A DNA stretch of 58,247 nucleotides from an uncultured Bacteroidota bacterium (GTDB taxonomy: Bacteria; Bacteroidota; Bacteroidia; AKYH767-A; 2013-40CM-41-45): assembly GCA_937871435.1 (NCBI GenBank), contig CALMQM010000090.1, positions 1 through 58,247 on the forward strand, read 5' to 3'. Numbering within the stretch: position 1 is the first letter of the stretch; each line of letters starts with the position of its first letter. The notes under the pieces were generated by a model that saw only the letters and a program-made list of their open reading frames with translations, did not search any database and was not told where the DNA came from. Of the stretch, positions 42,528 through 50,589 are shown one piece after another. Position numbers and translations under genes: made by a program.

Positions 42528-43442
42528 TTATTCAATAGAAAAACGATCGCCTTCAATGGCCAGAGTTGTTTCAGTAAAAACAGCTTTTGCTTCGTCAAGA
42601 AGAGGGTACAAATTTTTGTACCGCGCGCTAAAATGTCCGATGATCAATCGTTTCACTCCCGCGCGTTTGGCTATCTCTGCTGCCTGAGCTGCAGTTGAAT
42701 GAAAAGTTTCCATGGCACGATCAGCTTTGTCAGACAAAAAAGTAGCTTCATGGTATAAGAGATCAACCCCTTTAACGATGGAAATTAATCTCTCATCGAA
42801 AATTGTATCGGAACAGAAAGCATAACGTCGCGGTTTTCTGGGGTCATTGGTCAGTTGATCATTGGGAATTCTCTTCCCCTCTTCATCCACATAATCCAGG
42901 CCTGCTTTCAGATCATTGTATGCTGTGACCGGAATATTGAACTGATGTAATTTATCTTTCTTTAATTTCCGGAGTCTGGGTTTTTCAGAAAATAAAAATC
43001 CGGTACAAGGAATCCGATGACTGAGAATGATGGTCGAAATGAAAATGTCTTCATCTTCATACAACACTGCAGGACTTAATGGATCTGTTGCATGGAACTC
43101 AAGTTGATAGCGTAAAGCTGTTTCAGAGTATTTGAGTTGAATATCTATTATTTCTTTCAGATCATGAGGACCATAGATATGCAATGGAGTGGATCTTCCC
43201 TGTAAATGCATTGTGGAAATCAATCCGAGCAATCCTAGGTAATGATCGCCATGAAGATGGCTGATAAAAATATGATTGATCCGATGAAATTTAATTTTGT
43301 AGCGGTTCATTTGAATCAAGGTACCTTCTCCACAATCCACCAAAAAAAACCGCTCATGAAAATTAATCACCTGAGCGGTTGGATGTCGTTGATAAATCGG
43401 AGTTGCAGAACTACTGCCTAAAATACCTACTTCAAATATCAT
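42528..43442 (-). CDS. rnz: Ribonuclease Z
   Basis: 304 residues with the metallo-beta-lactamase fold. The N-terminal FEVGILGSSSATPIYQRHPTA and LVDCGEGTLIQM are followed by the metal motif FISHLHGDHYLGLLGL (HxHxDH, residues about 59-64), a conserved exosite insert, FCSDT near 205, HEATF near 225 and LIIGHFSARY near 270. It cleaves the 3' trailer of tRNA precursors; neither tRNA in this window encodes CCA, consistent with a need for this enzyme. Its start codon shares one base with the stop of the upstream T9SS gene (TGATG). Confidence 0.95.
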   Translation of the reverse strand: MIFEVGILGSSSATPIYQRHPTAQVINFHERFFLVDCGEGTLIQMNRYKIKFHRINHIFISHLHGDHYLGLLGLISTMHLQGRSTPLHIYGPHDLKEIIDIQLKYSETALRYQLEFHATDPLSPAVLYEDEDIFISTIILSHRIPCTGFLFSEKPRLRKLKKDKLHQFNIPVTAYNDLKAGLDYVDEEGKRIPNDQLTNDPRKPRRYAFCSDTIFDERLISIVKGVDLLYHEATFLSDKADRAMETFHSTAAQAAEIAKRAGVKRLIIGHFSARYKNLYPLLDEAKAVFTETTLAIEGDRFSIE

Positions 43443-44197
43443 CAGTTACCAGATACAATCATTCTTCTTGTTTTGGAGGAGCGACCGTTGGAGATGGTAT
43501 AAAGATAAATACCAGGGCTCAGGTCTTCAGAAGAAATGCTGATATTATTATTTCCTTTTGGTACTTGTATTGTTTCTGTTTGAAGAACATTTCCCAGCAA
43601 ATCACATACTTTGATATGCAACATTTCGCTTGTCGGTGATGAAACCATTACTTCTGTTTTACCACGGAAAGGATTGGGCTTGTTTTGAGCAACCTGGAAA
43701 GTTGTCGGGCTAATCGATGGAAGACCGGTATTTTCGTCAATCACAATTGTGTAATTGGAATTGGTGGTATCAATTTGTTGTGCAAATATTCCTAATAATC
43801 TTCCACTCACTTTCAGGTTAACCGTCAACGGATAATTCCCGATCATTCCTGATGTAGGAGCTGATCCGGTGATTTGAATGCAGCTGGTTGTACCTCCCAG
43901 AAAAATACAGTTAGTCGGCGTGCATGAATAGGTAAATCCAGGGGGCAGCCCTAACACACTTACAATACGCATTGAATCGATAACAACATTTTGTCCAAGA
44001 TAAACTGCGTTAGCAGGAACACAAAATTGCATATCCGTCAGATAAGGAATGCCTACGGTTGCATGTGGCAATCCGGCTGTGCTGTCAGGATATATGCCTG
44101 TAACATTATGAGTAATGCTGGTATCCGGAACACACTGCCCAAAACCTGTGACAGCACCGGCCAGCAAAACCAGCAAAAGGGTGTATATCTTTTTCAT
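43442..44197 (-). CDS. Small secreted protein with T9SS sorting domain
   Basis: 251 residues from MKKIYTLLLVLLAGAVTG; two alternative Met codons 3 residues earlier (MHSMKK) are possible. After a signal peptide (about 1-20, TGFGQ), one Ig-like domain (about 25-155) with CVPDTSITHN, several Cys and NYPLTVNLKVSGR precedes a T9SS type A domain (about 170-251: NKPNPFRGKTEVMVSS, LSPGIYLYTISNG). Function unknown. It lies between a STAS gene (14-base gap) and rnz (one-base overlap), which is unusual for a surface protein. Confidence 0.82.
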   Translation of the reverse strand: MKKIYTLLLVLLAGAVTGFGQCVPDTSITHNVTGIYPDSTAGLPHATVGIPYLTDMQFCVPANAVYLGQNVVIDSMRIVSVLGLPPGFTYSCTPTNCIFLGGTTSCIQITGSAPTSGMIGNYPLTVNLKVSGRLLGIFAQQIDTTNSNYTIVIDENTGLPSISPTTFQVAQNKPNPFRGKTEVMVSSPTSEMLHIKVCDLLGNVLQTETIQVPKGNNNISISSEDLSPGIYLYTISNGRSSKTRRMIVSGN

Positions 44198-44211
44198 AGA
44201 ATGCAATAAGA

Positions 44212-44583
44212 TTATTCTTTGTGTAATTGCTTTTCAACTTCCTCCATGAAGATCAGATCGATCGCTTCATTTACTGTAGGAAGTTGAGTGAGCATGGAAT
44301 CCAATTGAGAAATAGAAATCAATTTCCGTACATGATCCTGCACTCCTGTAAGTACAAAAGTTCCGTTTTGGTCGCGACACATTCTAAATCCTACGAGGAT
44401 GGCACTCAGTCCTGAAGAATCACAATACTGTACATCGGTCAAATCAAAAATCATGTTTTTTACACCTTCATGATGCAGCATCACTACTTCTGCCTTCAGT
44501 TCCGGAGCAACATTGGAAGTAAGTTTCTGCTCTTGAATTTTGACCAGTGCGTACTTTTCCTGTCTGTCAATAGTTAAGTTCAT
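44212..44583 (-). CDS. STAS domain protein (anti-sigma factor antagonist-like)
   Basis: 123 residues: VKIQEQKLTSNVAPELKAEVVMLHHEGVKNMIFDLTDVQYCDSSGLSAILVGFRMCRDQNG, a SpoIIAA-like STAS fold with the phosphorylatable Ser in CDSSGL (near residue 58). Such proteins switch partner anti-sigma factors or kinases by reversible phosphorylation. No anti-sigma kinase or sigma factor gene is next to it, so the partner is unknown. It heads the STAS-T9SS-rnz gene row on the minus strand. Confidence 0.88.
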   Translation of the reverse strand: MNLTIDRQEKYALVKIQEQKLTSNVAPELKAEVVMLHHEGVKNMIFDLTDVQYCDSSGLSAILVGFRMCRDQNGTFVLTGVQDHVRKLISISQLDSMLTQLPTVNEAIDLIFMEEVEKQLHKE

Positions 44584-44775
44584 AGGATTAGCATTTTTCC
44601 AAATTTACGATGATTTTCTGGGATCGCGACAGGTAAGCGATTAATTTTCAACAAGCAGTATGTGAAGATTGTTAATATTTGAGAAAATCAGAAGGATTGA
44701 AAATGAGGATAAAATTGTGTCAGGAAATGGAGCAAAACTTCTGGAGTTATGAATGCATTCCTGAACTAAAGCCGT

Positions 44776-45702
44776 TTATTTGACGTGACCGGCTAACAAA
44801 TAGAGAACAGCCATCCGAATCGCTACCCCATTTTCAACCTGATTGAGGATGATACTCTGGTCGGAATCGGCCACTTCACTTGTAATTTCTACACCCCGAT
44901 TGATAGGTCCGGGATGCATGATGGTAATTCGTTTAGAGAGTGAATCGAGAATCTGTTTATTCAGTCCAAAAAGTTGAATGTATTCTCTCAAAGATGGAAA
45001 ATACTTAATATCCTGTCGCTCCAATTGGATGCGAAGCATATTGGCAACATCACACCACTCCAATGCATTTTTCAGGTTATGTTCCACTTTCACCCCCAGG
45101 GATTCAATGTATCGAGGCATCAATGTCGTAGGTCCGCAAACCATAACCTCTGCACCTAATTTTTTCAGGCAAAAAATATTTGAAAGAGCCACACGAGAAT
45201 GCAGAATGTCTCCAACGATTGCAATTTTTTTCCCTTTCACTTCACCCAATTTTTCTCTTATAGAGAATGCATCCAACAAAGCCTGAGTCGGGTGTTCGTG
45301 CGCTCCATCTCCTGCATTCACGATGCTGGCCTCCACATGTCTGGAGAGAAACTGTGCCGCGCCGGCATGCGGGTGACGCATGACAACAATATCCACTTTC
45401 ATTGCCAGAATATTGTTTACAGTATCAATCAGTGTTTCACCTTTGCTTACTGATGATGAAGATGCGGCGAAATTGATTACATCAGCTGAAAGCCTGCGTT
45501 CTGCAAGTTCAAAGGACAATCGTGTGCGTGTAGAATTTTCGAAAAAGAGATTCGCAATGGTAACATCACGCAGTGAAGGAACTTTCTTGATAGGACGATT
45601 CAGTACCTCTTTGAATGTATCCGCTGTGGAAAATATCAGTTCGATATCAGCGAGACTGAGTTCTTTTATTCCAAGTAAATGTTTCACGCTCAGAGCACCC
45701 AT
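44776..45702 (-). CDS. pyrB: Aspartate carbamoyltransferase catalytic subunit
   Basis: 308 residues. The carbamoyl-phosphate motif FENSTRTRLSFELA (near 55), SSVSKGETLIDT (near 83, active-site Lys), MRHPHAGAA (near 107), GDGAHEHPTQALLDAF (near 130) and MHPGPINRGVEI (near 265) are all present. It catalyses the first committed step of pyrimidine synthesis. No pyrI regulatory subunit gene is near. It follows pyrR on the same strand after 43 bases, an arrangement found in many bacteria where PyrR regulates pyr transcription. Confidence 0.97.
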   Translation of the reverse strand: MGALSVKHLLGIKELSLADIELIFSTADTFKEVLNRPIKKVPSLRDVTIANLFFENSTRTRLSFELAERRLSADVINFAASSSSVSKGETLIDTVNNILAMKVDIVVMRHPHAGAAQFLSRHVEASIVNAGDGAHEHPTQALLDAFSIREKLGEVKGKKIAIVGDILHSRVALSNIFCLKKLGAEVMVCGPTTLMPRYIESLGVKVEHNLKNALEWCDVANMLRIQLERQDIKYFPSLREYIQLFGLNKQILDSLSKRITIMHPGPINRGVEITSEVADSDQSIILNQVENGVAIRMAVLYLLAGHVK

Positions 45703-45745
45703 CCTGTTATCTTATTTCTAATTTATTCAGGCAAAACAATGAACC

Positions 45746-46276
45746 TTATTGTAACCATACACCATCTTCTCCATCTGATTCTTTCCATTTCACAGTCACT
45801 TTTTCAGAGGTGATGGTATCCACTTGTATTCCGATAAAATCAGGTTCGATCGGCAGCTGACGGCTATACCGGCGATCTACCAATGTGAGTAGTTCCACTT
45901 TACGAGGGCGCCCAAAATCAAGCAGGGCATCCATTCCCGCACGAATTGTCCTTCCCGTAAATAATACATCATCCACGAGAATGACATTTTTATCTTCAAT
46001 GATAAAATCCAATTTGGTTTGGCTTGGTGCAATAATCTCCCGGCGACGAAAATCATCCCGATAAAAAGTCACATCCAGTTCACCGTAATCAAATTTTGGC
46101 TGAGAAAGTATTTTGCTGAGTGAGGTAACGATACGACGGGCAACAAAGATTCCCCGTGGTTGCAAACCAATGATGGCAGTGCTCGAAAAATCATCATGAA
46201 CTTCGATGAGCTGATAACACAAGCGGCTGAGTGTGATATCAAATTGCGTACTGTTTAACAATAGTCGCTTTTGCAT
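45746..46276 (-). CDS. pyrR: Bifunctional pyr operon regulator/uracil phosphoribosyltransferase PyrR
   Basis: 176 residues from MQKRLLLNSTQFDITLSRLCYQL; 33 open codons before this run through a heptamer-like repeat and are rejected. The PRPP-binding loop NVILVDDVLFTGRTIRAGMDAL (about 95-115) and IGLQPRGIFVARRI near 40 fit PyrR. It senses UMP/PRPP and, in Firmicutes, binds pyr mRNA. I see no obvious PyrR-binding anti-antiterminator in the pyrR leader, so regulation by it here is unproven. First gene of pyrR-pyrB. Confidence 0.93.
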   Translation of the reverse strand: MQKRLLLNSTQFDITLSRLCYQLIEVHDDFSSTAIIGLQPRGIFVARRIVTSLSKILSQPKFDYGELDVTFYRDDFRRREIIAPSQTKLDFIIEDKNVILVDDVLFTGRTIRAGMDALLDFGRPRKVELLTLVDRRYSRQLPIEPDFIGIQVDTITSEKVTVKWKESDGEDGVWLQ

Positions 46277-46378
46277 GCCGGGAGCCAAACGTACAGAATT
46301 TAACGGAGCTGGGCAAATGAATTGGATAACGAGTACATGGAATCCAAGGCCACTACTTTGCTCTTCACTCCTCACTCC

Positions 46379-46840
46379 TCAATTACTTCCAAACTGTTTC
46401 AAATGATGAACAGCATGTTTATGAAGAAGTTGAATCCATTCCTCGAAATTCAGGTTGCCAAAAAAGGGATTCATGACACGGGCATCAGGGTTATTGGTAA
46501 AATGATTCACAAAATCACGGAGCTCCAGTTGCAATTCAGCAATTGCTTCTTCTTTATCATTTAAGCGAACAGGAAGGGCAGTTTCAGGCATCTGGATATT
46601 TTTAGTATTGGGCTTAAATTCTCTGTCGCTCATCAGGAAGCTTTTCATGGCATCCATCTTTTCTGCCGGAGTGAGTAAAACTTGCGGATCTTTTCCATTG
46701 GCAATTCTCACGGAATCACTCATGTGTTCAATCATTTGCTGAACATTCATTACTCCCCATTGTCTTTCTGACTTTGCATCAAGTTGTTTTAATTTTTCAA
46801 TGAATGTGACTTGAAGAAATCGGAGTTTGTCTGCGTTCAT
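46379..46840 (-). CDS. DUF1569/DinB-like four-helix protein
   Basis: 153 residues, mostly helical: WGVMNVQQMIEHMSDSVRIANG (near 28) and the C-terminal EEWIQLLHKHAVHHLKQFG carry His residues positioned as in DinB-like metal-binding four-helix bundles. Members of the DUF1569 family are small cytoplasmic proteins without known function. It is upstream of pyrR on the same strand (102-base gap containing a TTCACTC repeat), and separated from rpsA by a terminator. Confidence 0.7.
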   Translation of the reverse strand: MNADKLRFLQVTFIEKLKQLDAKSERQWGVMNVQQMIEHMSDSVRIANGKDPQVLLTPAEKMDAMKSFLMSDREFKPNTKNIQMPETALPVRLNDKEEAIAELQLELRDFVNHFTNNPDARVMNPFFGNLNFEEWIQLLHKHAVHHLKQFGSN

Positions 46841-46952
46841 TTTTGATAAATTTTCTTGCTAAGAAAAGGATAAATTCTACAAAAGCTTCTATCGACTAAA
46901 AAATTGCGCTTGCGGTTTTTTATTGTTGTTGCACTCAATTTGAGTAGTGCAT

Positions 46953-46988
46953 AAAAAAAATCCATCCTGAAAACAGGATGGATTTTTT
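46953..46988. terminator. Terminator of rpsA
   Basis: ATCCATCCTG and CAGGATGGAT pair around loop AAAA (46970-46973), extended by A- and T-runs to a 15-bp stem. It lies just past the rpsA stop and can work in both directions. Confidence 0.88.
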
Positions 46989-47007
46989 CAATCACTTAGA
47001 TAAAGAA

Positions 47008-48870
47008 TTAATCTTCCTTTTTATCATCAGCAGCTTTCACTGCATCAGTATCTACTTTTTTCTTTTCAGCAGCTTCCATTTCGGTTTTCAAATTGCTGAG
47101 AGCAGTAAGGTCACCAAGAGTGGTTTTTTCAACACTTTCTTTTACCTTTTTCACTGCCTTCGCTCCTTCTTCACGTTCTACACCTTTCTGGACATTTTCA
47201 GCAGCACGGTTGCTGGCAGCTTTCTCTTCATGAATACGGCTGTGAGAAACAACAATCTTACGTTGTTCTTTGCTGAATTCAATCACTTTGAAGTCGGCCT
47301 TTTCTTCTGCTTTCAATGATTTGCCATCTTCTTTTACCATATGCTTGTTCGGGCAGAAAGCCTCAACACCATAAGACAAAGCGATAGTCGCGCCTTTTTC
47401 TCCGATCTTCAACACAGTTCCTTCGTGCACTGAATCCATCGTGAAGATAGTTTCGAATACATCCCAAGGATTTTCTTCGAGTTGCTTATGACCGAGACTG
47501 AGACGACGATTTTCAGGATCAACTTCCAACACTACAACGTTCATCTTGTCACCTACTTTACAGAACTCTGAAGGATGTTTCACCTTTTTGCTCCAGCTCA
47601 GGTCGCTGATGTGAACCAATCCGTCGATTCCTTCTTCCAACTCCACAAACACTCCGAAGTTCTGGAAGTTCTTCACGGTAGCTGTATGTTTTGAACCTAC
47701 AGGATATTTAGTAGCAACAGTAACCCAAGGATCTGCTTTCAGTTGTTTCAAACCGAGAGACATTTTACGCTCTTCGCGATCGAGAGTAAGAATAACAGCT
47801 TCGATTTCGTCACCCACTTTGAGGAATTCATGTGGGCTGCGAAGATGCTGTGACCATGACATTTCAGATACGTGGATAAGTCCTTCTACACCTGCAGCGA
47901 TTTCAACGAATGCACCGTAGTCAGCAATCACCACAACTTTACCTTTTACTTTATCACCAACATTCAGGTTCGCATCCAATTGTGTCCAAGGGTGCGGAGT
48001 GAGTTGTTTCAAGCCAAGGGCAATACGTTTCTTTTCATCATCGAAATCAAGAATTACAACATTGATTTTCTGATCAAGTTTCAATACTTCTTCCGGATGA
48101 GAAATACGTCCCCATGAAATATCGGTAATGTGCAACAAGCCGTCTACTCCACCCAAATCCATGAACACACCATAAGAAGTGATGTTCTTCACAGTACCTT
48201 CGAGTACTTGTCCTTTTTCCAACTTCTTCATGATCTCTGCCTTTTGAGCTTCGAGTTCTTCTTCGATGAGGACTTTATGAGAGACAACTACGTTTTTGAA
48301 TTCGTTATTGATCTTCACAACTTTAAACTCCATTGTCTTGCCAACAAACTGGTCGTAGTCGCGAATAGGTTTCACGTCAATTTGTGAACCCGGAAGGAAA
48401 GCTTCAATGCCGAACACATCGACAATCAAACCACCTTTGGTACGGCATTTTACATAGCCGGTAATGATTTCATCTCCTTCGAGAGAAGCATTAACGCGAT
48501 CCCATGATTTGAGTGCGCGTGCTTTTTTGTGAGAAAGAATCAGCTGGCCGTTTTTGTCTTCTTGTGTTTCCACATAGACTTCCACCCGGTCGCCGACTTT
48601 CAGATCAGGCATGTGGCGGAATTCAGCCAGTGGTACCAAGCCATCGGATTTGTAGCCGATATTGATCAGCACATCCTTCGAAGTAATAGAAACTACCAGT
48701 CCGTCTACGATGTCGTGCTCAACCACTGAATTCAGGGTTTTGTCATACATCTGTTCCATTTTTGTGCGCTCTTCAGCAGAATAGTCGGATCCGCCTTTTC
48801 CTGTGGATTCCCAGTTAAAGACTTCTGGTTTGTACTCCGATGTTTGGTTCGTGATTTCTTCGGTAATCAT
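47008..48870 (-). CDS. rpsA: 30S ribosomal protein S1
   Basis: 620 residues with six S1 domains. Repeats such as EGTVKNITSYGVFMDLGGVDGLLHITDISWGRI, KGKVVVIADYGAFVEI and TVKNFQNFGVFVELEEGIDGLVHISDLSW span about residues 200-450, with shorter, less conserved ones at both ends. An acidic/lysine-rich tail (about 560-620) is typical of Bacteroidota S1. S1 holds mRNA to the small subunit. Promoter element TACATTTG lies 52 bases upstream (minus strand). Confidence 0.97.
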   Translation of the reverse strand: MITEEITNQTSEYKPEVFNWESTGKGGSDYSAEERTKMEQMYDKTLNSVVEHDIVDGLVVSITSKDVLINIGYKSDGLVPLAEFRHMPDLKVGDRVEVYVETQEDKNGQLILSHKKARALKSWDRVNASLEGDEIITGYVKCRTKGGLIVDVFGIEAFLPGSQIDVKPIRDYDQFVGKTMEFKVVKINNEFKNVVVSHKVLIEEELEAQKAEIMKKLEKGQVLEGTVKNITSYGVFMDLGGVDGLLHITDISWGRISHPEEVLKLDQKINVVILDFDDEKKRIALGLKQLTPHPWTQLDANLNVGDKVKGKVVVIADYGAFVEIAAGVEGLIHVSEMSWSQHLRSPHEFLKVGDEIEAVILTLDREERKMSLGLKQLKADPWVTVATKYPVGSKHTATVKNFQNFGVFVELEEGIDGLVHISDLSWSKKVKHPSEFCKVGDKMNVVVLEVDPENRRLSLGHKQLEENPWDVFETIFTMDSVHEGTVLKIGEKGATIALSYGVEAFCPNKHMVKEDGKSLKAEEKADFKVIEFSKEQRKIVVSHSRIHEEKAASNRAAENVQKGVEREEGAKAVKKVKESVEKTTLGDLTALSNLKTEMEAAEKKKVDTDAVKAADDKKED

Positions 48871-48921
48871 TTAGTTTTTAGAATTATTATGAAAGTTTCG
48901 GTTTTTCGCTTAAAAGGGACG

Positions 48922-48929
48922 CAAATGTA
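48922..48929 (-). promoter_or_regulatory. Putative -7 element of rpsA
   Basis: TACATTTG on the minus strand fits TAnnTTTG. The bases after it, TTTGCGTCCC, are identical to those downstream of the likely tRNA-Ala -7 element. Confidence 0.55.
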
Positions 48930-49099
48930 TCGAATTAAATCTTACTAAAAAAGGGGGAAGTGCGAGTTTTTTTAACGTATCGTGGTCAAAATGAGGAAAA
49001 AGGCTAAAATCAGATTTTGCCGGAAAATTCTACACGAGAATCAATCAAAGACCTAATTTTCAGCTAAATACGAGCTGTGTTGATTTGACAATTCCAATT

Positions 49100-50020
49100 T
49101 TACAACGAAACAGCAGTTGTTAAATTGTCAAAATCAGCCTTAAAGCTCTGTTTAATATGGTCACTTACCTTTTCCATAAGCCACATTGGGGTGCTGGTTG
49201 CACCACAAATTCCAACTGAATCAGAAGCCTCAATCCATTCAGGCAACAACTCTTCGACATCAGAAATGAAGTAACTTCTTGGATTGACTGACCGGCATAC
49301 TTCATATAACGCTTTGCCGTTGGAGCTTTTTTTCCCGCTTACAAAAATGATGACATCATACGCAGCGGAAAACTTTTTCAGTTGTGGTTCACGATTGCTG
49401 ACTTGTCGGCAAATAGTATCATTGGAACTCAGGAATTCGTCCTGTATTTCCTTTTGTTGAGCAGCTTTTGATCTTTGTTCAAGGAGTGAACGCATTTTCT
49501 CAAAACCCGAACTGCTTTTTGTTGTTTGCGAGAAAAAATAAACCGGCCGGGAATAATCCACTTTATCCAGATCCTCTTCATTGCGAACAATCAGAGCAGT
49601 TCCGGCAGTTTGTCCAACCAAACCATTTACTTCAGCATGACCGGTTTCGCCGTAAATCACAATTTGACCTCCTGTTTCCAAGACCTCATCAAAACTTGTC
49701 CGCACCCGATGTTGCAATTTGAGCACAACCGGACAAGAAGCATCAATCAATTCGATGTTGTTTTTTAAAGCAATCTGATAAGTTTCAGGCGGCTCACCAT
49801 GAGCACGAATGAGCACTTTGCAGTCATGCAGACTTCTAAGTCGATCATGATCGATTATCTCAAGACCTAATTTGGTGAGTCGCTCAACTTCTTTGTTGTT
49901 ATGAACTATATCACCGAGGCAATACAATTTGCCGGTAAGCTGCAATTCTTCTTCCGCTTTCTGGATGGCATATACCACACCAAAACAAAATCCTGAATGC
50001 GGGTCGATGGTGACTTTCAT
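49100..50020 (-). CDS. ispH: 4-hydroxy-3-methylbut-2-enyl diphosphate reductase
   Basis: 306 residues. The three iron-sulfur cysteines are recognisable: HSGFCFGV (Cys12), IDASCPVV (near 95) and GICGATSTP (near 273). Other motifs include RAHGEPPET, IYGETGHAEVNGLVGQ near 130, and VSGKKSSNGKALYEVCR near 230. It makes IPP and DMAPP in the last step of the non-mevalonate isoprenoid pathway, cytoplasmic, oxygen sensitive. Bacteroidota commonly keep ispH near cmk and rpsA; here cmk is 5 kb away with SprB and hydrolase genes in between. Confidence 0.97.
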   Translation of the reverse strand: MKVTIDPHSGFCFGVVYAIQKAEEELQLTGKLYCLGDIVHNNKEVERLTKLGLEIIDHDRLRSLHDCKVLIRAHGEPPETYQIALKNNIELIDASCPVVLKLQHRVRTSFDEVLETGGQIVIYGETGHAEVNGLVGQTAGTALIVRNEEDLDKVDYSRPVYFFSQTTKSSSGFEKMRSLLEQRSKAAQQKEIQDEFLSSNDTICRQVSNREPQLKKFSAAYDVIIFVSGKKSSNGKALYEVCRSVNPRSYFISDVEELLPEWIEASDSVGICGATSTPMWLMEKVSDHIKQSFKADFDNLTTAVSL

Positions 50021-50589
50021 TGGGACAAAGATAGGTTTTTTTTAGGTTCCGGGTTCCTGTTTTAGGGTTTCGAGTTTAGGGTTTCGGGTTGTTGGTTGAT
50101 GGTTGTTGGTTGATGGTTGATGGTTGATGGTTGATGGTTGATGGTTGATGTTTGATGTTTGATGTTTGATAGTTTGTGATTGTTAGTTAGAATTTAATTG
50201 GACAAGTTTTTTCTGGTAGATAAAATTTATATAAACAAAGAGAGGTTTATTTCTAATGGTTGATTTTTTCACACACTCCTATTCGATACAATTTCTGTGA
50301 TCAATAATTGTGAACGATGGTGAACTAATTGAAGACAAAACGTGAGAAATAAAAACACGATTCTGTGTATGGATATTTGAATTCTTAGAAATTTTTAACG
50401 CTTAATTCCGGCTGTTCGCCAAATTATCGCCAAAGGCATTCAAATTTATTTGAAAAAACGGCTAAATTATGTCAAAATCAATGCTTTTTTAACGTAATTA
50501 ATTTGGATTGATTTCTTACATACCCTAAATTAGTAATTCTTAAAAAGCAGGGGAATAAATTTGATCCATTCCAAAATTACAACCAAGTC
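50021..50589. other. Long intergenic stretch between ispH and the SprB-like gene
   Basis: 569 bases without a gene. The first 150 bases are the tandem heptamer tract described separately. The rest is AT-rich spacer leading to the divergent T9SS cargo gene. No tRNA or small RNA structure is obvious. Confidence 0.5.
50041..50170. repeat. Tandem 7-bp repeats (TTGATGG, TTTAGGG-like, TTTGATG)
   Basis: A first block of GGGTTTCG/TTTAGGG units (50041-50090) is followed by roughly nine TTGATGG or TTGTTGG units (50091-50150) and then three TTTGATG units to 50170. The period is 7 throughout. Related blocks are at 10323-10404, 16686-16788 and 46359-46380. Confidence 0.9.

Noticed and set aside
50041..50090. 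TTTAGGG words resembling telomere repeats
   Set aside because: Only a few degenerate units in a bacterial intergenic region; simple repeat slippage explains them.
50091..50170. Possible CRISPR array
   Set aside because: Repeat unit is 7 bases with no spacers, and no cas genes are present.
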